The notes under the pieces are model-generated. The model saw nothing but the letters and a program-made list of their open reading frames with translations, was not told the origin of the DNA and did no database searches. A program made the translations under genes and the position numbers. Below are positions 23,633-33,516 of a stretch of DNA of 64,000 nucleotides, piece by piece (position 1 is the first letter of the stretch; every line of letters begins with the position of its first letter). The DNA is from Chitinophagaceae bacterium (GTDB taxonomy: Bacteria > Bacteroidota > Bacteroidia > Chitinophagales > Chitinophagaceae): positions 1 through 64,000 of the forward strand of contig SAIX01000111.1 of assembly GCA_004028765.1 (NCBI GenBank). Direction: 5' to 3'.

Positions 23633-25357
23633 ATGGCAAACCATGCCATGAATATCAGAACAGCCAGGGATGTTTTTTCAATACTGCCCCGTGATTTCCG
23701 GGTGCGGGCTTTGCAACTTCAGTTATTGCTGGTAGCAGGGGTTGTTGCAGAATTCTTTGGGATCGGTTTGCTGATCCCTCTCGTAAGGATCATGACCGGT
23801 ACTGAAACTGCAAACAGTTTTTTATCAGCTCCCGTTCAATGGTTTCTCCGGAATGCAGGCTCTTCTCCCGCTTTAAAAGGGTTGTTGTTTTTTTTAATCT
23901 TTTATACTTTTAAAACAGGCTTTCTTGGATGGATGTTGTTTAAACAGTCAACTTTTGCCCAGGATCTTGCTCAATTCATTTCCGGTAGCCTGTACCAACA
24001 GTATCTGCAACGCCCTTTTCTTGAAACAAAGCAGGAAAATACAGGTATCCTGTTGAAAAATATGATCGGGGAAGTACATTCTTTTTCCGGGTTTGTACAA
24101 TCTTTTATACTGCTTTGCTCAGAATGTGCGGTGGCCTTGGGGATATGCCTGGCTGTTTTCTGGACGGCTCCTGCCGGTGCGGTATTTATATGTGCGGTCG
24201 TGGCTTTTGTTGTCTTTTTACTTGTAGCGGTCTCAAGAAAAAAAATAAAACGATGGGGTCTTCAACGCCAGTATTCAGATGGCGAAAGAAACAAGTCTGC
24301 CCTTCAGAGCCTGGCTGCACGGATGGAGATCCGGCTCTATGGTATGCAAGAAAAAGCCTTACAAGAATTCAATGAGCAGAACAAGGTGTTTTATCGTACC
24401 CAAAAAAATATTCAGTTTCTCACGCAGGTTCAACGCCCGTTATTTGAATGGATTATGGTTTTTACGATGATCACTTTCTGCGCGATGATTCTGTTTTCCG
24501 GGCAATCTGTAGAAAAAACCTTACCACTTTCAACGGCCTTTCTTTTGGCAGGAGTAAGATTTATTCCATCTGCCAACCGGATAGTGAATGCGATGCAAAC
24601 ACTTCGTTTCACAGAGTCTGCGGCGAAACTGGTTATTGAAGAATACAAACGGATACAAAAAAAGCCACAAAGAAATACGACTGACTTTTTACAAAGCTTC
24701 CCCGAAGGCGACATTCGTTGTGAAAGCATTGCGTTTATATACAAAAATGATGAACACCCTGTTTTTACCGATCTTTCTTTAACGATCCGGCGGGGAGAGA
24801 TTACAGGTGTTTCCGGTCCCAGTGGATCTGGCAAATCAACATTGCTCAATATTTTGGCCGGTTTGATACGGCCGGATACCGGAAAAATCTATATCGGTGA
24901 TAAGGACTGTACGGGTAAGATGGATATGCTAACTCCGTTTATCGGTTATGTGCCGCAGGATATTTTTTTATTTGATGATACCATAGTGGCGAATATCCTG
25001 CTTACTGGCACTTTTGTTAATGATCAGGCATGGCTGTGGTATGTTCTGCGTGTTGCCTGCCTTGATCAATGGGTAAATAAGCTACCTGATGGACTAAATA
25101 CAATTGTTGGAGAAAAAGGCGTGAAACTGTCGGGCGGCCAAAAGCAACGGATCGGTATTGCAAGGGCTTTGTACCGGAAACCCAGGCTGTTGTTGCTGGA
25201 TGAAAGCACCAGCGCTGTGGATGAACTTTCTCAGGAACAGATTCTTGGTTCAATCCGGAATCATTCCTCCGGGCTGACTGTCGTATTATCAACGCATAAC
25301 CTTTCGGCACATAAATTTTGCACTGAGCTTTTTGTATTGTCCCGAATAAAGGATTAA
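23633..25357 (+). CDS. ABC transporter, fused membrane and ATPase domains (MsbA/PglK-like)
   Basis: About 574 residues. Six hydrophobic segments lie in the N-terminal half (about 20-330). The nucleotide-binding domain (about 345-574) has Walker A GPSGSGKSTLL, the Q-loop region IGYVPQDIF, the signature LSGGQKQRIGIARAL, Walker B RLLLLDEST and the switch His (STHNL). This half-transporter architecture works as a homodimer and exports lipids or lipid-linked oligosaccharides. Position at the head of a glycan locus suggests PglK-like flipping of a lipid-linked glycan, alongside the separate Wzx-type flippase at 28865. A TTG start at 23615 is possible, but the ATG at 23633 is chosen. Confidence 0.88.
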   Translation: MANHAMNIRTARDVFSILPRDFRVRALQLQLLLVAGVVAEFFGIGLLIPLVRIMTGTETANSFLSAPVQWFLRNAGSSPALKGLLFFLIFYTFKTGFLGWMLFKQSTFAQDLAQFISGSLYQQYLQRPFLETKQENTGILLKNMIGEVHSFSGFVQSFILLCSECAVALGICLAVFWTAPAGAVFICAVVAFVVFLLVAVSRKKIKRWGLQRQYSDGERNKSALQSLAARMEIRLYGMQEKALQEFNEQNKVFYRTQKNIQFLTQVQRPLFEWIMVFTMITFCAMILFSGQSVEKTLPLSTAFLLAGVRFIPSANRIVNAMQTLRFTESAAKLVIEEYKRIQKKPQRNTTDFLQSFPEGDIRCESIAFIYKNDEHPVFTDLSLTIRRGEITGVSGPSGSGKSTLLNILAGLIRPDTGKIYIGDKDCTGKMDMLTPFIGYVPQDIFLFDDTIVANILLTGTFVNDQAWLWYVLRVACLDQWVNKLPDGLNTIVGEKGVKLSGGQKQRIGIARALYRKPRLLLLDESTSAVDELSQEQILGSIRNHSSGLTVVLSTHNLSAHKFCTELFVLSRIKD

Positions 25358-25513
25358 TATAAAATATTTCTTCACTATTCAGGCAAGGTAAAATTGAAAA
25401 TACGACCCTCAGTTTTTGATGGCCGAGTTTAAAGAATACAGTTTTGATTAGCCCGATCATGCAGAAAACCTGCAGCACTGCAAAAAACATTATTTTGCAT
25501 TCGAATATGTAAT

Positions 25514-26623
25514 ATGAAAAAAGCTCTCGTCACCGGCATTACAGGTCAGGATGGTGCCTATCTCGCTGAACTGCTTTTAAAAAAGGGGTATGAAGTTCAT
25601 GGCATCAAAAGAAGAAGCTCGCTTTTTAATACAGGGAGGATCGATCGTTTTTACGAAGATCCTCATATCCCGGACAGGCATTTATTTCTTCATTATGGAG
25701 ATTTAACAGACTCATCGAACCTGATCCGTATCATCCAGGAAACGCAGCCGGATGAGATATATAACCTCGCTGCGATGAGTCATGTAAAAGTGAGTTTTGA
25801 AACACCCGAATACACGGCTAATGCCGATGCAATGGGAACACTCCGTGTATTGGAAGCTGTCAGGTTACTGGGGTTGACAAATAAAACCAGGATTTACCAG
25901 GCATCCACCTCTGAATTATATGGAAAGGTGCAGGCTGTTCCACAAAACGAAACCACTCCCTTTTATCCCAGGTCACCTTATGCAGTGGCAAAGATGTATG
26001 CTTATTGGATAACTGTTAACTACCGCGAGGCGTATGGAATGTTTGCAAGTAATGGGATCCTTTTTAACCATGAATCGCCTTTACGTGGTGAAACATTTGT
26101 AACCCGGAAAATCACAAGAGCAGTCGCTAAAATAGCGCTTGGTTTGCAGGACACCTTATACCTCGGTAACCTTGATGCACAGCGGGACTGGGGCCATGCA
26201 AAGGATTATGTGGAAGGGATGTGGCGGATATTGCAGCATACCGAACCGGATGATTTTGTACTCGCAACCGGTATCACAACCCGCATACGTGATTTTGTAA
26301 AAATGTCTTTTGCTGAAGCAGGTATCGAACTTGTTTTTGAAGGTACAGGCACAGATGAAATTGCCCGGGTTAAAAAATGCGAAGGGAGATTCAGTTTACC
26401 AGAAGGTAAAATTGTTTTGAGGGTAGATTCAAGATATTACCGGCCAACTGAAGTGGATCTTTTGATAGGTGATGCATCAAAGGCTTTTGCAAAATTGGGC
26501 TGGAAACCAACACATACACTGAATGATATGATCAGGGAAATGGTTGAAAGTGATATCAGCCTCTTCGAAAAAGGCCAGTTCTTAAAAGCAAATGGCTTTG
26601 ATATTACAAATGAATACGAATAA
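25514..26623 (+). CDS. gmd: GDP-mannose 4,6-dehydratase
   Basis: Cytosolic short-chain dehydrogenase/reductase of 369 residues that converts GDP-D-mannose to GDP-4-keto-6-deoxy-D-mannose, the first step to GDP-L-fucose. The NADP site [20 protein letters not shown] is followed by the GMD-specific [15 protein letters not shown]. The active site has Ser/Thr in QASTSELYG with its Glu, and Tyr/Lys in [32 protein letters not shown] and [16 protein letters not shown] are also family hallmarks. GDP-fucose synthase follows 38 nt downstream, confirming the pathway. A 156-nt gap upstream may hold a promoter. Confidence 0.96.
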   Translation: MKKALVTGITGQDGAYLAELLLKKGYEVHGIKRRSSLFNTGRIDRFYEDPHIPDRHLFLHYGDLTDSSNLIRIIQETQPDEIYNLAAMSHVKVSFETPEYTANADAMGTLRVLEAVRLLGLTNKTRIYQASTSELYGKVQAVPQNETTPFYPRSPYAVAKMYAYWITVNYREAYGMFASNGILFNHESPLRGETFVTRKITRAVAKIALGLQDTLYLGNLDAQRDWGHAKDYVEGMWRILQHTEPDDFVLATGITTRIRDFVKMSFAEAGIELVFEGTGTDEIARVKKCEGRFSLPEGKIVLRVDSRYYRPTEVDLLIGDASKAFAKLGWKPTHTLNDMIREMVESDISLFEKGQFLKANGFDITNEYE

Positions 26624-26661
26624 TCCGTTTTGGATTATTACAGAAATTATCCGGGTATATA

Positions 26662-27591
26662 ATGGAAAAGAATGCAAAAATATATGTAGCAGGACACAGA
26701 GGCATGGTAGGAAGCGCAATAGTAAGGAAACTTGAAAAAGAAGGATTTAATAATATCGTAACCAGAACTTCTGCAGAACTGGATTTGCGGGATCAAAAAG
26801 CAGTTGAACACTTTTTTTCTGCTGAAAAGCCTGAATATGTTTTTCTAGCCGCAGCAAAAGTGGGCGGCATTATGGCAAATAATACCTATCGTGCCGAATT
26901 TATTTACGATAACCTGATGATCGAAAGTAATATCATTCATCAGTCGTATGTGCATGGTGTTACCAAACTGCTTTTCCTTGGTTCTTCCTGTATCTATCCT
27001 AAGATGGCACCACAACCATTAAAAGAAGAATACCTTCTCTCCGGTTATCTTGAACCAACCAACCAACCTTATGCCATCGCAAAAATTGCTGGGATAGAAC
27101 TATGCGATGCATACCGGGCGCAATATGGTTGTAATTTTATTTCGGCTATGCCTGCCAATCTTTATGGGCCAAATGATAATTATGATCCGGAAAAATCCCA
27201 TGTTCTTCCAGCTTTATTAGTAAAATTGGTAGCTGCTGCTTCAAAAAATCTTCCATCAATAACCATTTGGGGAACCGGCTCCCCGCTACGTGAATTCCTT
27301 CATGTGGATGATTTGGCAGATGCTTGCTTTTTCCTGATGGAACAGTTCGATAATCCTGGATTTATTAACATCGGTTCCGGTAAGGAAATCAGCATTTTTG
27401 ATCTTGCGCAGTTGATAAAAAAGATCACTGGCTTCGCCGGAGAAATATTGACAGATCCGTCCAAGCCAGACGGGACCCCCCGAAAATTAATGGATTCTTC
27501 AAGGTTGTTGAAAATGGGATGGGAACCTTCTATTTCCCTTGAAGAGGGAATCAGAAATGTTTATAAGGATGTCAGCCCCCTCTTGTCTTAA
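26662..27591 (+). CDS. fcl: GDP-L-fucose synthase
   Basis: Bifunctional 3,5-epimerase/4-reductase of 309 residues that turns GDP-4-keto-6-deoxymannose into GDP-L-fucose with NADPH. Motifs include the nucleotide site [54 protein letters not shown], the catalytic Tyr/Lys in [12 protein letters not shown], and [20 protein letters not shown] with the epimerase Cys/His neighbourhood (Cys in GSSCIYP, His in KSHV). Length is normal. Paired with gmd 38 nt upstream. A 144-nt gap with a promoter candidate follows. L-fucose is therefore a predicted building block of the glycan. Confidence 0.96.
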   Translation: MEKNAKIYVAGHRGMVGSAIVRKLEKEGFNNIVTRTSAELDLRDQKAVEHFFSAEKPEYVFLAAAKVGGIMANNTYRAEFIYDNLMIESNIIHQSYVHGVTKLLFLGSSCIYPKMAPQPLKEEYLLSGYLEPTNQPYAIAKIAGIELCDAYRAQYGCNFISAMPANLYGPNDNYDPEKSHVLPALLVKLVAAASKNLPSITIWGTGSPLREFLHVDDLADACFFLMEQFDNPGFINIGSGKEISIFDLAQLIKKITGFAGEILTDPSKPDGTPRKLMDSSRLLKMGWEPSISLEEGIRNVYKDVSPLLS

Positions 27592-27651
27592 AATCATTTC
27601 CACCGAATTTATTTCCCTGTAAATAAACTTCTACAAAACCTGCTGGTAAGT

Positions 27652-27659
27652 TATATTTG
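27652..27659 (+). promoter_or_regulatory. Candidate -7 promoter box upstream of wecB-like gene
   Basis: TATATTTG exactly matches TAnnTTTG and lies 77 nt before the epimerase ATG in a 144-nt gap. No convincing TTG -33 element is seen. Confidence 0.4.
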
Positions 27660-27735
27660 TATATACCTGTCAAAGGGAAACTCATTCCTAAATACTTGAC
27701 TTTTAATGCTATGTGGGAGTGAGATTGACGAAGTC

Positions 27736-28878
27736 ATGTCTAAAAATCAAATTCGCATTTTAATTGTAATCGGAACCCGCCCCGAAGCAATAAAGATGGC
27801 TCCTTTGATCAGCCGGATCAGGAAAGAGCCGTTCTTTCATATCAGCGTGTGCAATACCGGTCAACATACAGACCTAATAGACGGTGTACTGGATTTTTTT
27901 TCGATTACTACGGATTACCAGCTCAGTACAATGGCTGATAACCAGGGCCTGTATCAGTTAACAGCATCTGTAATAAAAGAGATGCAGGCTGTACTGGAAG
28001 ATGCACGCCCCGATATGGTTTTGGTGCATGGAGATACTACCACTTCATTTGCTGCATCGCTAGCTGCATTTTACTATGGAAGCATGGTTGGACATGTTGA
28101 GGCTGGTTTGAGAACCTACCACAAAATATCGCCTTTCCCGGAAGAGATCAACAGGCATTTGACCGGGGTGATCGCTGATGTACATTTTGCGCCAACGAAT
28201 TTTGCCGCATCAAATCTTAACCGGGAAGGCATTACAGAAAATGTTTTTATAACCGGGAATACAGTGGTGGATGCCCTATTCGATGCCATTGAGCGGGTGG
28301 ATGAATCTTCAGGTGAAATAGAGGGATTGAAGCACATCATTGGAGATGACGAAAAGAAAATAATCCTGTTTACGGGGCACCGAAGGGAAAATTTCGGACA
28401 AGGCTTTGAAGAGATATTTTCAGCGCTTCACACCATAACAGAGGAAAACAAAAATTTATTGATTGTATATCCCGTTCACCCAAACCCAATGGTGAAGGAA
28501 GCCGCCGAAAGGTATTTTGGAAAAGAAGACAGTCAGATACGTTTGATAGCCCCTGTTACTTACGGGGCATTTACCTGGCTGATGAAACGTGCTTACCTGA
28601 TCATGACAGATAGCGGTGGTATCCAGGAAGAGGCCCCCTCACTTGGTAAACCGGTTGTTGTTCTGAGAGATACCACTGAACGGCCCGAAGCTGTTGCAGC
28701 AGGAACTGTGATCATAACAGGCACCAACAGGGAAAAAATCATTTCAACTACGCAAAAATTACTGAATGATCCTGCAGCCTACAGGCAAATGGCATCCATC
28801 AATAACCCATATGGTGATGGCAAAGCCGCTGAAAGGATCATCACACATTTAAAACAATTCTTTCTTGGCAAGAGTTAG
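27736..28878 (+). CDS. wecB: UDP-N-acetylglucosamine 2-epimerase (non-hydrolysing)
   Basis: Cytosolic enzyme of 380 residues interconverting UDP-GlcNAc and UDP-ManNAc. The family residues are all present: IGTRPEAIKMAPLI at the N-terminus, VHGDTTTS, GHVEAGLRTY, FPEEINRHL, FTGHRRENFG and TDSGGIQEEAPSLGKP. This one has the canonical HVEAGLRT signature, unlike the second epimerase homologue at 48125, so it is taken as the true WecB/MnaA. An upstream in-frame ATG at 27706 is possible, but 27736 (MSKNQIRILIVIGTRPE) matches the family start. It overlaps the flippase gene by 14 nt. Its product could supply ManNAc residues. Confidence 0.93.
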   Translation: MSKNQIRILIVIGTRPEAIKMAPLISRIRKEPFFHISVCNTGQHTDLIDGVLDFFSITTDYQLSTMADNQGLYQLTASVIKEMQAVLEDARPDMVLVHGDTTTSFAASLAAFYYGSMVGHVEAGLRTYHKISPFPEEINRHLTGVIADVHFAPTNFAASNLNREGITENVFITGNTVVDALFDAIERVDESSGEIEGLKHIIGDDEKKIILFTGHRRENFGQGFEEIFSALHTITEENKNLLIVYPVHPNPMVKEAAERYFGKEDSQIRLIAPVTYGAFTWLMKRAYLIMTDSGGIQEEAPSLGKPVVVLRDTTERPEAVAAGTVIITGTNREKIISTTQKLLNDPAAYRQMASINNPYGDGKAAERIITHLKQFFLGKS

Positions 28879-30361
28879 TATTGCCCCCAAAATACATAGC
28901 ATTATCAAACCCAGGCTCCCGTTGCTTGTGATCTTGCTTGGCAGAATCGGTATTGCACTTGCCGGAGTGGTAACTGTAAAAGTTTCCACAGTTTTATTGC
29001 AACCGGATCAACTGGGAAGTATTTCGCAATTGAACAGCCTGGTGAACCTTTTTAATATGACATTGGTTATCCCGGTTACACACTATATCACGAGAGGTTT
29101 TCTCGATTGGTATGATATGAGGAGCCTGGCTAAGCATACCAGGGAGTATATATCCTACATATTCGTTGTGGCTTTTGCTGCCATGGTATTATCGGGGATA
29201 TTACAGTGGCAGGTTGATATTGTAAAAGGGTTTAGTATTTCAGCAGTAATGCTGCTGGTTTTTGTGAATCTTTTTGCGCAACCGGTCAATGCATTTTGCA
29301 CAACAGGGTTTAACCTTTTTGGCGAGCGCAAAAAAAATGTTTTCATCACAAACTTAGTGGCTTGGTCTTCGCTGGGTATTTCTGTTTTGTGGTTTTTATC
29401 AAACAGGTCCAATTTGTCGTGGAGCCTTGGGCAGGTCTCAGGTTTTTTAGCCGGCAGTATTTCATTTTTTTTTATCTGGAAACGGATACAAAAACATGAT
29501 GTAGTTAATATCCCGCAATATGAACACAGGATATCTTTTACCAGAAAAGCTGTGTTTGCTTTTTCTTGGCCTATCCTGTTCACTTCGGGTTTGTGGTGGG
29601 TGCAGACACAGAGTTACCGCTTTATTCTCGAAAAGATACAGGGGCTTTCAACAGTAGGTTTGTTTGCAACGGCGTATGCCCTGGCTGCCATGCCCATCAT
29701 GTTGTATGAATCAATCGTTACACAGTATCTCGAGCCCACTTTTTTTGGTGAGTTAAAAAACCAGGGAAAAGATGGCCAGGTAAAAGCATGGAATAAATAT
29801 GCATTTCTTTACCTGCCAGGTATGGCGATCGTTGGGGCGTATATCGCATTTGCGACGCCTTTTCTTGCGAGGATATTTCTCGGGGAACAATACAGGGATA
29901 TGGCGATAAAAATTACTGGATGGGCTGCTCTTATTGAAAGTATGCGCTCGGCGGGCGGAATGATGTTTCAGCTCGGAATGGCAAAAGTGGATAACCGCAT
30001 GGCCATTATTCCCGCAGTTGCAGGCGCTATCCTTGCCCCCGTAGGGGTGGGTTTTTTAGGCAGTATCAAACCGGTGGAAGGAACCATTGCCGGCTTATTC
30101 ATTGCGGGTTTTGTTGTATTGATCGTAAATGTAATATTCAGTTTTCGTGTTTTACCGGTAACATGGCCATTGCGTCGCATCTTATACGGTTTATTGATCA
30201 GCAGCCCTGTATTTGCTTTTCTTGGTGCGTGTTATTATTTTAATTCAACTCCTTCATTCCTGTTTTCATTTTGTGTTCTCACGATAAGTGCCATTGCGGT
30301 TGGAGGTATTCTTGCAATTGTTTTACTGGGTAAAGGAGAAAAGACGGGATCACGCGTATGA
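28865..30361 (+). CDS. Wzx-type polysaccharide flippase (MATE/MOP superfamily)
   Basis: Polytopic membrane protein of 498 residues with about 12-14 hydrophobic segments spread over its whole length, the layout of oligosaccharide flippases that move undecaprenyl-linked repeat units across the inner membrane. Recognisable stretches are VLLQPDQLGSISQLNSLVNL near the N-terminus and FSWPILFTSGLWWVQTQSYRF in the middle. No ATG is available before the first membrane segment. TTG at 28865, overlapping the epimerase gene by 14 nt, is the likely start. The stop overlaps the next glycosyltransferase gene by 4 nt. Sequence of flippases is poorly conserved, so the family rests on topology and context. Confidence 0.78.
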   Translation: MARVSIAPKIHSIIKPRLPLLVILLGRIGIALAGVVTVKVSTVLLQPDQLGSISQLNSLVNLFNMTLVIPVTHYITRGFLDWYDMRSLAKHTREYISYIFVVAFAAMVLSGILQWQVDIVKGFSISAVMLLVFVNLFAQPVNAFCTTGFNLFGERKKNVFITNLVAWSSLGISVLWFLSNRSNLSWSLGQVSGFLAGSISFFFIWKRIQKHDVVNIPQYEHRISFTRKAVFAFSWPILFTSGLWWVQTQSYRFILEKIQGLSTVGLFATAYALAAMPIMLYESIVTQYLEPTFFGELKNQGKDGQVKAWNKYAFLYLPGMAIVGAYIAFATPFLARIFLGEQYRDMAIKITGWAALIESMRSAGGMMFQLGMAKVDNRMAIIPAVAGAILAPVGVGFLGSIKPVEGTIAGLFIAGFVVLIVNVIFSFRVLPVTWPLRRILYGLLISSPVFAFLGACYYFNSTPSFLFSFCVLTISAIAVGGILAIVLLGKGEKTGSRV

Positions 30362-31566
30362 AGTTTTGTTTTTTGCAACCCGAACTCCGTTCAGCAAGCA
30401 GTGACCATTTTTTCCAGTACCTTATTTCCGTAAAAAAAGCAATAAACCGAAAGAAGTTATCGGTTTCTATCCTCGCCAATGAAATATTTAAAGGGCCTGC
30501 AGAAATACCCGTTCAGCCTGTATTCCGCAACCATGTTTATAAATCTGCCGGCAAACTCACAGTATTATGGCGCATTTTTATAAATAATTTTTTTACAAAA
30601 AGCGAGTTCAGGAAAGTGATGATGGAACAGGTTACACAGGAGGATACCGAAACAGTTTTCCTGGTAGACACTATTTTGAACGACCGCATCATTGCCCTTG
30701 CGTATGCTTTTAAAAGTATCGCCAGAACAAATAAAAAATGCAGGCTGGTCGTGTGTTTTCGTTTTTCCTACCAATCAAACTCTTCAATACTTACCGGGTT
30801 GCAACAATGGCTGCATCGACGGTTTTGCGGTATCCTTTCAGAAAAAATCATCACAGGAAGAGTTTGTATGTATACTGACAGCAGCCTGTTGCAGCAATCT
30901 TACTGTAAAAATATCCCATACCCTGTTCAGGTTTGGCCCATCCCATTGGAAACAGAATACTATTCCTTATACGCAAAAAAGAAAACCGGGCGAACAAGGG
31001 TATCGGTTATTGGCTTTATCGGGGGAAGCGTAGCGTACAAAGGGCTGGATTCTTTTATCCGGATCCTTATTTCAATTACAGATGACGAACCGGGTTACCT
31101 GATACATGGCATTACTAATTTTGAAGAGCTGCTCGATTTCAGCACAACTTTTCTTTCCATGCAGGAACTTGAAAAACTCAGGCTGATGCAGCCCCGAATT
31201 CAAACCCTTGCCAAACTGGATGAACAGGGATTCCGTTCCCTGTACGATAAAATGGATATGATACTGATCCCTTACACTTCCCTGCAATTCAGGGAAGGCA
31301 CTTCAAATATCTTTGCTGAAGCGATAGCGGCTTCCGTTATACCCGTAGTACCATCCGGCACCTGGATGTCGTCAGAACTTAGAAAAGAAAACCTGGATAT
31401 GCTGGATACAGATTTCACAAATATTCCGAAAGCCGTTCAACTGGTTGAAAACAGTATCCGTAACTACGGCCATCTACTCGGTCAGCTATCCGGTGTTGCA
31501 GCAAACTGGAGAAAATTTCATTCAAGCGATTCATTTGCGGACCTTCTTACCGCCAATATCGCATAA
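30358..31566 (+). CDS. Glycosyltransferase, GT-B fold, GT4-like
   Basis: A protein of 402 residues. The C-terminal half resembles GT4 enzymes: VIGFIGGSVAYKGLDSFI (start of the nucleotide-sugar domain), then MDMILIPYTSLQFREGTSNI and FAEAIAASVIPVVPSG, the donor-binding EX7E-like region. The N-terminal half is less typical. No signal peptide or clear membrane segment, so it is likely a cytosolic face enzyme adding a sugar to the lipid-linked unit. It is translationally coupled to the flippase (4-nt overlap) and precedes the sugar kinase by 14 nt. Donor and acceptor are not predictable. Confidence 0.7.
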   Translation: MKFCFLQPELRSASSDHFFQYLISVKKAINRKKLSVSILANEIFKGPAEIPVQPVFRNHVYKSAGKLTVLWRIFINNFFTKSEFRKVMMEQVTQEDTETVFLVDTILNDRIIALAYAFKSIARTNKKCRLVVCFRFSYQSNSSILTGLQQWLHRRFCGILSEKIITGRVCMYTDSSLLQQSYCKNIPYPVQVWPIPLETEYYSLYAKKKTGRTRVSVIGFIGGSVAYKGLDSFIRILISITDDEPGYLIHGITNFEELLDFSTTFLSMQELEKLRLMQPRIQTLAKLDEQGFRSLYDKMDMILIPYTSLQFREGTSNIFAEAIAASVIPVVPSGTWMSSELRKENLDMLDTDFTNIPKAVQLVENSIRNYGHLLGQLSGVAANWRKFHSSDSFADLLTANIA

Positions 31567-31580
31567 ACCTATAATAAAAT

Positions 31581-32564
31581 ATGCTGATCAGCCGAACGCC
31601 TTTCCGTGTGAGTTTTTTTGGGGGCGGCACCGACCTTCCGGAATTTTACAGGAAACACAAAGGGGCAGTAATCGGGACGGCGATAGACAAATACATCTAT
31701 CATACTGTATCTCGTTTCCCGTCCGAACTTTTTGATTATACAACGCGCATTTCCTACAGCAAAGTGGAATGTGTAAACAATATCAATGAAATACAGCATG
31801 CCCCTTTTCGGGAGATATTAAAAGAATGCGGCATTGAAAAAGATGTTGAGATACATATCGCAGCCGATCTGCCTTCTTTTTCCGGCCTGGGTTCTTCTTC
31901 TTCATTTTCGGTAGGCTTGCTGAATGCACTCACCCGTTTTCAGGGCAAAGGGCTTAGCCCCCTTGAATTGGCAAAAGAAGCGATCCGCATTGAAAGGGAA
32001 GTACTCAGGGAAGCAGTGGGGTGCCAGGATCAAGCCTTCGCTGCTTTTGGTGGTATGAACCTGATCAGTTTTAAACCTGATGACAGTATTGAGGTAGAAC
32101 CGATCGCTATCTCTCCTGCTGCGATGGAGGAATTATCCGCGTCGCTTGTACTGTTCTTTACAGGGATTACACGCAGAGCTGTGAACGTGGAAAGCGATAA
32201 GATTAAACGGATAAATGACCTTTCACAAAATCTTTTATCCATGCTCAATATTGTGGATGATGCCTACCGCTTACTTACCAATGGCCGCAACCTTGAACAG
32301 TTTGGGGCTTTGCTGCATAAAACCTGGGTTGAAAAAAAAGCTTTGTCGAGTGGTGTATCGAACGAACAGATAGATAACATGTACCGCCTGGGAATGGAAA
32401 ACGGTGCATTGGGCGGTAAACTGCTGGGTGCAGGCGGCGGCGGGTTCCTTCTCTTTTTTGTACCGCCCGAAAAAAAACAGGTACTGCGAAAGGCAATGTC
32501 TTCTTTCAGTGAAATAGAATTTACCATGGCTGCACCCGGCTCATCCATTATTTACGCTTCTTAA
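31581..32564 (+). CDS. GHMP family sugar kinase (HddA-like)
   Basis: A protein of 327 residues. The GHMP kinase motifs are intact: the N-terminal SRTPFRVSFFGGGTDLPEFY, the ATP loop PSFSGLGSSSSFSVGLLNAL, and the C-terminal GALGGKLLGAGGGGFLLFFV. The closest known group by motif is the D-glycero-D-manno-heptose 7-phosphate kinase (HddA) type. However, no partner heptose genes (isomerase, phosphatase, guanylyltransferase) are in the window. It may phosphorylate a different sugar, or the partners lie elsewhere. It is 9 nt from the downstream SDR gene, pointing to one pathway. Family certain, substrate open. Confidence 0.85.
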   Translation: MLISRTPFRVSFFGGGTDLPEFYRKHKGAVIGTAIDKYIYHTVSRFPSELFDYTTRISYSKVECVNNINEIQHAPFREILKECGIEKDVEIHIAADLPSFSGLGSSSSFSVGLLNALTRFQGKGLSPLELAKEAIRIEREVLREAVGCQDQAFAAFGGMNLISFKPDDSIEVEPIAISPAAMEELSASLVLFFTGITRRAVNVESDKIKRINDLSQNLLSMLNIVDDAYRLLTNGRNLEQFGALLHKTWVEKKALSSGVSNEQIDNMYRLGMENGALGGKLLGAGGGGFLLFFVPPEKKQVLRKAMSSFSEIEFTMAAPGSSIIYAS

Positions 32565-32573
32565 AAAACAGAT

Positions 32574-33506
32574 ATGAACATATTGGTTACCGGCGGTGCC
32601 GGTTATATCGGATCCATCCTTGTGCCGATGCTTTTAAATAAAGGGCACCAGGTTACTGTGGTTGATAATTTTATGTATGATCAGAATTCATTGTCAGATG
32701 CCTGCCGTTTCGATAATTTCCAGGTTGTTCGCGGAGATACAAGGGATCGCTCCTTAATGAAACAATTGATCACCAGATCAGACATCATTATTCCATTGGC
32801 TGCATTGGTTGGGGCACCTTTGTGCAAAAAAGATCCGCTGGCAGCAGAGTCAATCAACCAGCATGCCGTTGAAATGATCTGCGAACTGGCTTCCAAAGAA
32901 CAACAGATTTTAATGCCTGTGAGCAATTCCGGGTATGGTATCGGAGAAGACGGCAAATACTGCACGGAAGAATCCCCGTTGCGGCCGCTCTCCCTATATG
33001 GAATCACAAAAGTGAAAGCAGAGGAAGCAGTATTGCAAAGAGGTAACAGCATCACTTTCCGGCTGGCAACCGTATTCGGGATGTCTCCAAGAATGCGGAT
33101 TGATCTTTTGGTGAATGATTTTGTTTACCGTGCCATGAATGATTCCGCTGTTGTGATTTTTGAAGGGCATTTTAAAAGGAACTATATCCATGTACAGGAT
33201 GTGGCCCGTGTTTTTTTACACGGCATTGAAAATTTTGAAGCAATGAAAAACAAGCCTTACAATGTGGGGCTTGATAATGCCAATCTATCAAAAATCGAGC
33301 TCGCACAAGCGATTCAAAAGCAGGTGCCTTCTTTCGTTTATCTTGAAGCGCCGATCGGTGAAGACCCTGATAAAAGAAACTATATCGTTTCGAATGCAAG
33401 ACTTGGTGCAACCGGCTTTGTTCCGGAATGGGGGCTCGACAGGGGCATTACAGAACTGATCAAAGGATACACGATTCTCAGGAATGCCAGATACGGAAAT
33501 ATCTAA
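32574..33506 (+). CDS. NAD-dependent sugar epimerase/dehydratase
   Basis: Extended short-chain dehydrogenase of 310 residues. The Rossmann motif GGAGYIGSILVPML is followed by the acidic residue of NAD users (VVDNFMYD). The catalytic Tyr/Lys lie in LYGITKVKAEEAV, with Ser in MPVSNSGYG. Substrate-side motifs are FRLATVFGMSPRMRIDLLVN and KRNYIHVQDVARVF. It acts on a nucleotide-activated sugar, type unknown. It sits between the GHMP kinase and the C-methyltransferase, 9 nt and 10 nt apart, so the three probably modify one sugar. Family firm, reaction not assignable. Confidence 0.85.
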   Translation: MNILVTGGAGYIGSILVPMLLNKGHQVTVVDNFMYDQNSLSDACRFDNFQVVRGDTRDRSLMKQLITRSDIIIPLAALVGAPLCKKDPLAAESINQHAVEMICELASKEQQILMPVSNSGYGIGEDGKYCTEESPLRPLSLYGITKVKAEEAVLQRGNSITFRLATVFGMSPRMRIDLLVNDFVYRAMNDSAVVIFEGHFKRNYIHVQDVARVFLHGIENFEAMKNKPYNVGLDNANLSKIELAQAIQKQVPSFVYLEAPIGEDPDKRNYIVSNARLGATGFVPEWGLDRGITELIKGYTILRNARYGNI

Positions 33507-33516
33507 AAACAAGCAA

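Noticed and set aside
27736-28878. Pairing of wecB with the dehydrogenase at 56055 as a UDP-ManNAcA pathway
   Set aside because: The dehydrogenase motifs follow TviB/WbpO (UDP-GlcNAc/GalNAc) more closely than WecC and the genes are 28 kb apart. Not claimed.
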